A DNA stretch of 8,032 nucleotides from Pyrodictiaceae archaeon (GTDB lineage Archaea > Thermoproteota > Thermoprotei_A > Sulfolobales > Pyrodictiaceae), in assembly GCA_027033675.1 (NCBI GenBank), contig JALVKZ010000254.1, positions 1 through 8,032 on the forward strand, given 5' to 3'. Below are positions 1 through 5,090 of the stretch, piece after piece. The notes under the pieces are model-generated. The model ran no database searches. It worked only from the letters and a program-made list of their open reading frames with translations, and was not told the DNA's origin. Positions within the stretch are counted from its first letter, which is position 1. Each line of letters begins with the position of its first letter. Both the position numbers and the translations under genes were made by a program.

Positions 1-101
1 TAAAGCTTGCAGAAAACCTTGATACGACTAGTCTGCGCTTTGGCAAATACATAGGTGAAACAAGCAAGGATAAAATATTTCTCAAATGCAATAATGGCTA
101 G
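1..101 (+). CDS. 3' end of an unidentified plus-strand reading frame (partial)
   Basis: The frame beginning at base 3 is open from the left edge for 32 codons and stops with TAG at 99-101. The visible C-terminal peptide includes LRFGKYIGETSKDK, followed by a short Cys-containing tail. The RFGKYIGET stretch is loosely reminiscent of the segment after motif I in some superfamily 2 helicases, where a 'Y-x-G-D/E-T' pattern is common. That is only an impression from a few residues, and in a helicase this motif would not lie at the C-terminus, so a truncated gene would be implied. It converges on the VWA gene with a 28-bp gap. It could equally be a chance open frame. No function is assigned. Confidence 0.3.
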   Translation, partial: KLAENLDTTSLRFGKYIGETSKDKIFLKCNNG

Positions 102-129
102 TGCATCATTAATTACATGACCACCGCTA

Positions 130-2133
130 CTATAAGCGCATTAATGCACGCTCAATAGCATTAATACTGTTTACTATAACTACCTTGGCTCCCGTACCGT
201 TAAGGCATAAAGGATAGCTGCTAGAAGGTGTAAGTATAACAACATGCCATCCGGAGCTCTGAATCCATGCTACTTGATTACATATATCAGTCTCTGTGTA
301 GGGCCTAACAGTTTGTTTAAGATCACTGATTAAGACAAGCCTTGAAGCACCAATACCCTTGACAGCAGCATCTAGTGCTGAGACTATGTTCGTATATCCG
401 CTAAACTGCGTAGAAAAGACTAGCTCAATAAGCTTATGAATGTTGACCTTGTTTAGCTTGTTAAGTACGTATACATTCTCGTCAAAGAATACTATCCTTT
501 TTACGAGAGGCGCTAATGCAGCAGCCGAGAGCAGGGCCGCAATAGCATAGTCGCGCATGCTGCCACTCTTATCAATCACTAAGACAATACTCCTTATCCT
601 CTTATTACTCCTAACAGTTATCGGGTTCGTTTTCATTCTTACCATATTATGTATTGTATGTCTAGTCGATATCCTACCAAACCCACCTCTAGTAACAGCG
701 ACAGCGGCTCTTCTACCCTTACTCAAGAGGCCAGCATATCTTCTGGTAATAATGTACAGAAGCCTCATTGCATAGTGCTTAGTACGGGGATCAGCGCTGC
801 TAGCTACGCTGCTTAGTAACTTAACTGCCTCAGTGAATGAGAGATCCCTTATAAGCGACTTTAATGCCGCATAACTATTTCCCGTAATCAGTGTGCTTGC
901 CTCGTAACTAACCCTCTCATAGATTTTCTTTAGTTCAGTAAGTGCTTCCTTATCCCTAATCTGACTTAGCATCTCTTTTGCTTTCTCCAGTTCAGCTAGC
1001 GCGTAGTCCCTATAAGCTTGTTCACCTTGACCAAGTATACTCTTAAAAAGCATCTCACGTGCCTCTACTATTTTCGATAATAGAGCTAGTTCAACTGAGC
1101 CAAGTTCTTTCTTACGAGCCTTTTCAAGCAGAACATTGTTTGTGAGTATAACTCCGAGAGCCTTCTTATGTATAGGAGGAACCCCTAGCGCCTTAGCAGC
1201 TATCTCAACTCTATTCTCGTTATCTCTATCACTTAGCGCTATATCTAATAATTCCTCACTACTAACACTCCTTCTTAAGCGATCTATTAGCCTTGGATTT
1301 GCCTTAATGAGTTTATTGAGTAATTTCTCCTCGAGTATTTTCTCCCTTAGAGCAATATCTAGTACAAGCCTGGCCTCGCTTTCGGATAAGTGGTTACGCG
1401 AAGTAGCTATCCGCGATAAGACATTAGCAACATAACGTCTTAGAGGCTTACTTCTGGCATACCTATAGATTCTTGCCAGTTGCTCTATCCCTAGCTTCTC
1501 GAGGTCAACATAGTGGGGAAGCTCACTGCCAAGACGGGCAGCAAGCGATAAAACAAAATCATTCCTACTCCTACCGGCAATAGCACTAGCCACGGCTTCG
1601 CGATAACTACTTGAGTTCTTAGCTAGTCTCCTAGCTATGTCCTTTATAGCTTTCTCGGATACAACTCGGGCTCTTGATCCTTTGCTTCTAATAACTCCTA
1701 ATAATCGTAGCCTAGCATAAGCTGCCTGTACATCATCACTGATTCTGCCCCTTAAACTAATACTAGAGCCCGGCCCTACTCCCAGCTTCTCCAAATCCGA
1801 CTTAATACCACGAATGATATCCTTTACACTATCCTTGTTGCTAGTATTCAAGACAAGATCAGAGAATTTCCTAGAATCCCCTTTTCTCTTACAAAGCACC
1901 GAACAAGCAACAAACATTATGTCGTCGTTAGTCAATGTACCTCCTTGAAGTGTAGCGTAAATAGAGAGAATCCTCGCTAGTTCAACAAGCTCTGCTGTAG
2001 AAACCCGTATTCCACGGCTCCTAGCATTCCTTGCCAGCTTATTTACAAGATTTATGATAAACTCGTCGACACTGATTGAGGCACTAGGGACCGAATTAGC
2101 TTGAGCCTCCAAAGACTCTTCCCAATGCCTCAT
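130..2133 (-). CDS. VWA-domain protein with long helical N-terminus, partner of MoxR ATPase
   Basis: This 667-residue protein ends in a von Willebrand factor A domain (about 512-667). The metal-ion-dependent adhesion site is complete: DKSGS at 521-525 (Asp521, Ser523, Ser525), Thr581 in SGYTNIV and Asp604 in LISDLKQT. Residues 1-450 are Leu/Ala/Lys/Arg-rich and look all-helical, with no recognised domain. About 470-512 is a basic Gly/Arg-rich linker just before the VWA domain. No signal peptide or membrane segment is evident, so it is probably cytoplasmic. It lies directly downstream of the MoxR ATPase and overlaps it by 38 bp. The layout of helical N-terminus, C-terminal VWA and MoxR neighbour matches ViaA of the RavA-ViaA pair; a role as adaptor that presents substrates to the ATPase is inference. 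The ATG at 2133 is taken as start; TTG eight codons in (2112) is an alternative that would shorten the overlap. It stops with TAG at 130-132. Confidence 0.9.
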   Translation of the reverse strand: MRHWEESLEAQANSVPSASISVDEFIINLVNKLARNARSRGIRVSTAELVELARILSIYATLQGGTLTNDDIMFVACSVLCKRKGDSRKFSDLVLNTSNKDSVKDIIRGIKSDLEKLGVGPGSSISLRGRISDDVQAAYARLRLLGVIRSKGSRARVVSEKAIKDIARRLAKNSSSYREAVASAIAGRSRNDFVLSLAARLGSELPHYVDLEKLGIEQLARIYRYARSKPLRRYVANVLSRIATSRNHLSESEARLVLDIALREKILEEKLLNKLIKANPRLIDRLRRSVSSEELLDIALSDRDNENRVEIAAKALGVPPIHKKALGVILTNNVLLEKARKKELGSVELALLSKIVEAREMLFKSILGQGEQAYRDYALAELEKAKEMLSQIRDKEALTELKKIYERVSYEASTLITGNSYAALKSLIRDLSFTEAVKLLSSVASSADPRTKHYAMRLLYIITRRYAGLLSKGRRAAVAVTRGGFGRISTRHTIHNMVRMKTNPITVRSNKRIRSIVLVIDKSGSMRDYAIAALLSAAALAPLVKRIVFFDENVYVLNKLNKVNIHKLIELVFSTQFSGYTNIVSALDAAVKGIGASRLVLISDLKQTVRPYTETDICNQVAWIQSSGWHVVILTPSSSYPLCLNGTGAKVVIVNSINAIERALMRL

Positions 2134-3100
2134 CCACTATCTCTCCCTCTTCAACACGCTTATACAATACTATTGTTGCGGCATCAATCACTTCTCTCAC
2201 CGACACCTCGTCTCGGCCTCGTAGCGCAGCTAATCTACCAGCAATTCGGGTCCATAACACAGTATCGGCTGGCCCAGGTTTATACGTGGCTTTTTCACGA
2301 AGAACATTAACAACCATTATCATCTTCTTTAGTAGCTCATTACTAATACGAGTAGCCGCGTCATAGCGCAGCCTTACAATTTCGAACTCAAGCTCTGGGG
2401 AAGGATAGTTAAACTCAATGCGCACGACCCTTCTAAGAAAGGCATCACTCAGCTCACCCTGTGCATAGTCCTCGGGATTACTTGTAAATATTATCTGGAA
2501 TCCATCGCCTCTAGCCCAGAATACACGCTTAATCTCAGGAACAATAATTCTCCTCTTATCGATTATATCAAGCAATAGGTTCTGGAACTCCTCACTACTC
2601 CTCCTTATCTCATCAACAAGAACGCCGGCGTCAAGTATTAAGGCGGCAAGCAATGGGCGTGGCATAAAGCTTGTCTCATTAAACCCATATTTAAGGGCCA
2701 TCAGTGGATGAAAATCGCCTATGATTCTATACTCGTCATAATTCTCGCTACAGGGTATGATAAAAGCAGGCTTACCAGCCCATAGAGAAAGTATAGCCTC
2801 ACCTATCTCCGTCTTACCAGTCCCGGGAGGCCCTTCAAATAAAACAGGTCTTCCAGCGAGAAAAGCGGCAACAGTCAAAGTAATAACCTTCTCATCGACA
2901 ATAAGCTTGTATCTATTCTTAAGTTCTCTTCTTATAAGATCCGGGTTACGCATAGGTTTTTGAGCTTTTTTCTCAATAATCTGTCCATAAATTTGCCTAA
3001 CCTTATCCTCGATAAACTCGTTGCCCCCTATAAGAGGCTTCTCGTTGCCAGGTCCCAGATAGCTCTCAAAGACCCCTATGTCATTAGTGCCGTTGTCCAT
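2096..3100 (-). CDS. MoxR-family AAA+ ATPase
   Basis: A 334-residue AAA+ ATPase of the MoxR group. The Walker A motif GPPGTGKT is at residues 90-97, Walker B GVLVDEI at 159-165 with Asp163 and Glu164, sensor 1 Asn208 in FTSNPEDY, and an arginine-finger segment SDAFLRRV at 218-225. The usual C-terminal helical lid follows, about 235-330. An extra stretch of roughly 65 residues precedes the core. The length is normal for MoxR proteins, which use ATP to remodel or load cofactors into partner complexes, typically with a VWA-domain protein. The VWA gene starts inside its 3' end, so the two are almost certainly one transcript and translationally coupled. The ATG start is supported by purine-rich GGGAG and AGGT elements just upstream (on the minus strand) and by a TATA-like box about 40 bp upstream. 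The substrate cannot be read from the sequence. Confidence 0.95.
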   Translation of the reverse strand: MDNGTNDIGVFESYLGPGNEKPLIGGNEFIEDKVRQIYGQIIEKKAQKPMRNPDLIRRELKNRYKLIVDEKVITLTVAAFLAGRPVLFEGPPGTGKTEIGEAILSLWAGKPAFIIPCSENYDEYRIIGDFHPLMALKYGFNETSFMPRPLLAALILDAGVLVDEIRRSSEEFQNLLLDIIDKRRIIVPEIKRVFWARGDGFQIIFTSNPEDYAQGELSDAFLRRVVRIEFNYPSPELEFEIVRLRYDAATRISNELLKKMIMVVNVLREKATYKPGPADTVLWTRIAGRLAALRGRDEVSVREVIDAATIVLYKRVEEGEIVDEALGRVFGGSS

Positions 3101-3251
3101 ACCTTTACTCCCTTTCTAAGAGCTTGTACACGTTACCCCCTAATTATGCGAAGTGTGCACAACCAATACCATAGGCTAAGTAACAGAAGCAACATATAAT
3201 ATAATTAGCCCCAGTAACACACTTTATCTAAGCAATGAGGGAGACAAGCTA
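3101..3251. promoter_or_regulatory. Divergent promoter region between moxR operon and orphan gene
   Basis: This 151-bp spacer must serve transcription in both directions. For the minus-strand moxR operon, a TATA-like ATAATTA (read on the minus strand, 3141-3147) would place the start site near 3118-3120, leaving a short leader with the GGGAG ribosome binding site. For the plus-strand gene, an AT-run (ATATAATATAATTA, about 3194-3207) is the best TATA candidate and would start RNA near 3225. A second candidate, CTTTATC near 3222-3228, would give an almost leaderless RNA and fits less well with the ribosome binding site at 3237-3243. Two small palindromes, TGTACA (3125-3130) and TGTGCACA (3154-3161), lie on either side of the moxR TATA box. 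Confidence 0.6.
3237..3243 (+). promoter_or_regulatory. Ribosome binding site GAGGGAG selecting a TTG start
   Basis: GAGGGAG lies 8 nt before the TTG at 3252. It resembles the archaeal Shine-Dalgarno sequence and is the main reason to accept TTG as the start codon of the orphan gene. There is no in-frame ATG near the N-terminus that would be a better choice. Confidence 0.6.
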
Positions 3252-3719
3252 TTGACGCACATTGAGCCAGTACTTTACAGCGTCTGGATAAGAAGAGGCC
3301 CGGACATAGAGAAATACGACCTAGTATTTAATGAGACTGGAATAGAGTTACGATTTCTAGGTGGGTACTGGGTCTCCTTAAGACCGAGAACCGGGTTACA
3401 AAGACGAACAGACCTATTCATTTACAGCTTAAGGAAACGAAAGGCCAGGCAGAAGGGTGTTGAGGCAATACACATAGACTACTGTGATATAGCTAGATAT
3501 GAACTAAAGAGGCCGCAGCAGAAAAGGAAGCAGAACAAGGTGGGTACAACAAGTGTACTCGTAGAGCAAGAATCGGCGCGCCTAGTACTTGTGCTAAGGA
3601 ATGGCAAGCTAATCGAGATAGATATATCGCCTAAAGTTTATCATATAGCAAAATCATTAGTGAAAAACTATCTTATAAAAGGGCTTGAGAAATGCCGTAA
3701 ACAAAACAAGGGGCAATGA
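3252..3719 (+). CDS. Hypothetical protein, possibly PH-like fold, TTG start
   Basis: I do not recognise this 155-residue protein. It starts with TTG, supported by GAGGGAG 8 nt upstream. The N-terminal half reads as alternating short beta strands (about 6-12, 22-35, 38-43, 53-58). A Lys/Arg/Gln-rich segment follows (about 60-70 and 88-97), then two strands around LVLVLRNG and LIEIDI (about 111-127), and an amphipathic C-terminal helix (about 129-150). Strand-rich order ending in one helix, with the IDYCDIARYEL segment before a strand-'RNGK'-strand hairpin, is compatible with a pleckstrin-homology-like domain; this is a fold guess, not a family match. Only two cysteines are present (about residues 77 and 148). 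The many basic residues suggest nucleic-acid or acidic-partner binding. It shares a divergent promoter with the MoxR-VWA operon, so co-regulation is possible but unproven. Confidence 0.75.
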   Translation: MTHIEPVLYSVWIRRGPDIEKYDLVFNETGIELRFLGGYWVSLRPRTGLQRRTDLFIYSLRKRKARQKGVEAIHIDYCDIARYELKRPQQKRKQNKVGTTSVLVEQESARLVLVLRNGKLIEIDISPKVYHIAKSLVKNYLIKGLEKCRKQNKGQ

Positions 3720-3756
3720 AGAGGGCCCGATAATCTGAAACAATGCCAGGCCCTTT
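3720..3756 (+). terminator. GC-rich hairpin after the orphan gene, possible transcript end structure
   Basis: AGGGCC (3722-3727) pairs perfectly with GGCCCT (3749-3754), extended by a G-T and an A-T pair, around a 21-nt loop. It begins immediately after the TGA at 3717-3719. The following bases are only TTTC, so it lacks the long T-tract that usually ends archaeal transcripts. It may protect the 3' end rather than terminate. Confidence 0.35.
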
Positions 3757-3796
3757 CGCAGTGATGAAGGATCAACCGTCGGAGCCACTTATATCC

Positions 3797-3814
3797 TAGC
3801 TTATCTAGCTTATC
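3797..3814. repeat. 9-bp perfect tandem duplication over a stop codon
   Basis: TAGCTTATC occurs twice back to back (3797-3805 and 3806-3814). The second copy overlaps the TAA stop (3810-3812) of the minus-strand 88-residue gene. Because the unit is nine bases, the duplication supplies a second in-frame TAA three codons after the first. Confidence 0.8.
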
Positions 3815-4076
3815 TTGACGCATCTATGCTATACACCTTTACACCAAACACGGTATCAGTCCTGTTCTCTTGGACGATTTCCTCGACGCGCCTCTGTAGC
3901 TCTTCTAAGTCGGTATTCCCAGCATCTATGTCCACGTAGTACAGCTCTGGTGTAACCCTTGACTTACTAAGCTTGAATTCAATACCATTGTCCCGTAGAG
4001 CGGTAAGTATTCTTTCTGCGTCGCTCGAGTAATAGGTATTGAAGACTAGGCGAACGGCTCTTCGCCCCTTAGGCAT
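3810..4076 (-). CDS. Hypothetical 88-residue protein, ferredoxin-like alpha/beta pattern
   Basis: I do not recognise a family for this small protein. Its predicted order is beta (about 8-13, RLVFNTY), alpha (17-29), beta (32-38), beta (44-51, LYYVDID), alpha (55-70) and beta (75-84). That beta-alpha-beta-beta-alpha-beta order is typical of ferredoxin-like folds, as seen in ACT, RAM and many RNA-binding domains. The basic start (MPKGRR) and the lack of cysteine argue against iron-sulfur binding despite the fold name. Its ATG begins 2 nt after the stop of the YkgJ-type gene, so it is very likely translated from the same RNA by coupling. It ends with TAA inside a 9-bp tandem duplication. Function unknown; small crenarchaeal proteins with this fold are often RNA- or ligand-binding, which is only a suggestion. 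Confidence 0.8.
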   Translation of the reverse strand: MPKGRRAVRLVFNTYYSSDAERILTALRDNGIEFKLSKSRVTPELYYVDIDAGNTDLEELQRRVEEIVQENRTDTVFGVKVYSIDASR

Positions 4077-4078
4077 GG

Positions 4079-4645
4079 TTACCCATACCTCACTATGTAG
4101 TCGTCTATGTCCATAATAGTTGCACAGGTTTTTAAATCAGTCACTGGTTTAAGCCCCTTCTTCTCCACGTATTCAGCTATGCTACTAAACTCTATAAAGG
4201 CGTTCTTAGCCGCCTCAAACTCGTTTGGAAAAACCCTTGGGATTAAGTTAACATTTCTACTTAGTTGCTCAATAGTCTTCTTATTATTAGCTACCCAGTC
4301 ACACTTACCTGACAGCATTAGTTTTCCGCTTGGCATCTCGAGAAGCAAGGGATACATCTTGCAAGCATACGGCTTATCCCTATGTATCCTACAGCGGTGC
4401 CTTTCCTTGTCATAAAAAGGACAGTATCCTCTTATAATCCACCTATAGAGCGTTATAATACATGATCCCTCGCTATCTATGTATACTTGTAATGGTTTAA
4501 ACTCCAGTGAAACACCAAGGTTCTCGGCAAGTTCTTCAAGCAGTCTCTTCTCCCAGGGAAAGACAGTTGGCATCTCATATTCTCTCTCGAAGTAGCAGCA
4601 ATGATCACAATATAGGCACTTAAATCTTGGAAGCCGTCCTCTCAT
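4079..4645 (-). CDS. YkgJ/UPF0153-type cysteine-cluster protein
   Basis: This 188-residue protein has the cysteine layout of the YkgJ (UPF0153) family of putative zinc- or iron-binding proteins. The N-terminal cluster is C10-x2-C13-x2-C16-C17 (CLYCDHCC). Further cysteines occur at 62, 75, 85, 95, 115 and 174. The central CPFYDKERHRCRIH...PYACKMYP pattern (75-99) is the family signature, with C75, C85 and C95. The predicted role is binding a metal or Fe-S cluster in the cytoplasm; the biochemical reaction is not known for most members. Leu/Glu-rich helical segments lie at about 33-43 and 140-165. It is the first gene of a two-gene minus-strand operon with the 88-residue protein 2 nt downstream. 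No clear ribosome binding site precedes the ATG, and a weak TATA-like CTTTAGGG about 20-27 nt upstream would fit a leaderless transcript. Confidence 0.85.
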   Translation of the reverse strand: MRGRLPRFKCLYCDHCCYFEREYEMPTVFPWEKRLLEELAENLGVSLEFKPLQVYIDSEGSCIITLYRWIIRGYCPFYDKERHRCRIHRDKPYACKMYPLLLEMPSGKLMLSGKCDWVANNKKTIEQLSRNVNLIPRVFPNEFEAAKNAFIEFSSIAEYVEKKGLKPVTDLKTCATIMDIDDYIVRYG

Positions 4646-4697
4646 TACTGGTAACCCTAAAGCCCTAGTACCAGTTACTCCCTTGATATGAGCAACG

Positions 4698-4730
4698 CTT
4701 CTGCGGTGATGAGGGGTGCAAACGCAGAAG
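4698..4730 (+). repeat. 8-bp perfect inverted repeat (hairpin) with a C-box-like loop
   Basis: CTTCTGCG (4698-4705) is the exact reverse complement of CGCAGAAG (4723-4730), with a 17-nt loop. The loop opens with GTGATGA, a perfect match to the C-box consensus RUGAUGA, which in archaeal RNAs helps form kink-turns bound by L7Ae. Confidence 0.75.
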
Positions 4731-4767
4731 GAGCTTTACTAGATGACGAAAAGAACCCGTCTGAGCC
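4703..4767 (+). ncRNA. Candidate C/D-box guide sRNA
   Basis: A C box GTGATGA (4706-4712) and a D box CTGA (4761-4764) lie 59 nt apart end to end, close to the usual 50-60 nt of archaeal C/D sRNAs. A C'-like AGATGA (4741-4746) is followed by 14 nt and then the D box, about the usual guide length. Against this, no good D' box is visible (only a weak CAGA at 4725-4728, too far from C'), and the flanking terminal stem is poor. The competing 8-bp hairpin over the same C box may be the real structure. The region has no convincing protein gene. I could not assign a target from the guide bases. Confidence 0.3.
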
Positions 4768-4867
4768 ATTTTCAACCCATTGGAATAGGCCTCTGAAGAA
4801 GGGGATTGGTCAGCATAGCGTTATGCTCAGTACTCGGCAAACACTTCATCGGCTCCGAATAGTTAGG

Positions 4868-4910
4868 AAAAATTATAGGGGTTGATTAATCCCTAGCGCT
4901 ACTTGGTGAG
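4868..4910 (+). promoter_or_regulatory. Promoter and ribosome binding site of the 36-codon gene, with a dyad
   Basis: AAAATTATA (about 4868-4876) is a TATA-like box that would start RNA near 4900. GGTGAG at 4905-4910 is a good ribosome binding site 7 nt before the ATG at 4918. A dyad TAGGG (4876-4880) and CCCTA (4891-4895) around a 10-nt AT-rich spacer sits directly after the TATA box, where a bound repressor could block transcription. Confidence 0.55.
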
Positions 4911-4917
4911 CGAACAA

Positions 4918-5028
4918 ATGGGTGGCAGACAGAGAACAACTCTGTTCATGACGGCTGAGGAGAAAGCTACTTCAAAGACTAGGGAGATAAAACAAGTAAA
5001 GACCAAGAAGGGTAAAGGTAAACGATAA
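4918..5028 (+). CDS. 36-residue basic small protein
   Basis: This short gene encodes 36 residues beginning MGGRQRTTLF and ending KTKKGKGKR. About ten lysines and six arginines make it very basic, with no hydrophobic core and no cysteine, so it is probably disordered alone and bound to RNA, the ribosome or DNA. Reasons to accept it: ATG start, GGTGAG 7 nt upstream, a TATA-like box at a fitting distance, and a composition unlike random frames. Its N-terminus (MGG, basic, small polar) loosely recalls the start of crenarchaeal ribosomal protein eS25, but the winged-helix body of eS25 is absent and the frame closes with TAA. It lies just upstream of the methyltransferase-uL3-uL4 block, on the same strand but with its own promoter, so a translation-related role is an inference. 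I do not recognise a family. Confidence 0.65.
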   Translation: MGGRQRTTLFMTAEEKATSKTREIKQVKTKKGKGKR

Positions 5029-5055
5029 CGATATCTTTCATCCACGAACTATTTA

Positions 5056-5068
5056 TCTAGTTTTTATT
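5056..5068 (+). promoter_or_regulatory. TATA-like box for a leaderless methyltransferase transcript
   Basis: A T-rich element GTTTTTATT (about 5059-5067) is centred about 27 bp before the ATG at 5091. No ribosome binding site lies in front of that ATG. Together these fit a leaderless mRNA starting at or next to the ATG. The T-run may also help end the transcript of the small gene that stops at 5028. Confidence 0.45.
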
Positions 5069-5090
5069 GCCATGTTACTAATAGTGTGCT

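Larger units (their letters stand above)
4646..4867. other. Non-coding intergenic stretch with inverted repeats
   Basis: No reading frame here has a ribosome binding site or protein-like composition. Besides the hairpin and C/D-like motifs at 4698-4767, there is a small stem-loop AGCATA/TATGCT with a GCGT loop near 4813-4829. The stretch does not show conserved blocks I know from archaeal RNase P RNA, SRP RNA, 5S rRNA or tRNA. An unclassified structured RNA or the remains of a gene are both possible. Confidence 0.4.

Noticed and set aside
1..129. Minus-strand open frame running from near 128 to the left edge
   Set aside because: It contains no ATG or GTG start in frame and has no ribosome binding site.
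557..1435. Plus-strand open frames inside the VWA gene
   Set aside because: They are antisense shadows of a gene with clear domain motifs; their hydrophobic Leu/Ser-rich products reflect the complement of Lys/Glu/Arg-rich codons.
3735..3783. C/D-box sRNA in the convergent gap (CTGA at 3735, GTGATGA at 3761)
   Set aside because: The order is D-like before C, the spacer is too long for D'-C', and the only downstream D candidate is CGGA. The hairpin at 3720-3756 explains part of the sequence better.
4800..4870. Minus-strand C/D-box sRNA (CCGATGA followed by two CTGA motifs)
   Set aside because: The two CTGA boxes are only 13 nt apart, leaving no room for a C' box and guide, and the C box is imperfect.
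4688..4885. A 65-codon plus-strand open frame in the non-coding stretch
   Set aside because: No ribosome binding site precedes its ATG, its composition is not protein-like, and it runs over inverted repeats and into the promoter of the small basic gene.
4646..4910. RNase P RNA, SRP RNA or tRNA gene
   Set aside because: None of the conserved blocks or cloverleaf arms I would expect are present, and the stretch is short for RNase P or SRP RNA.
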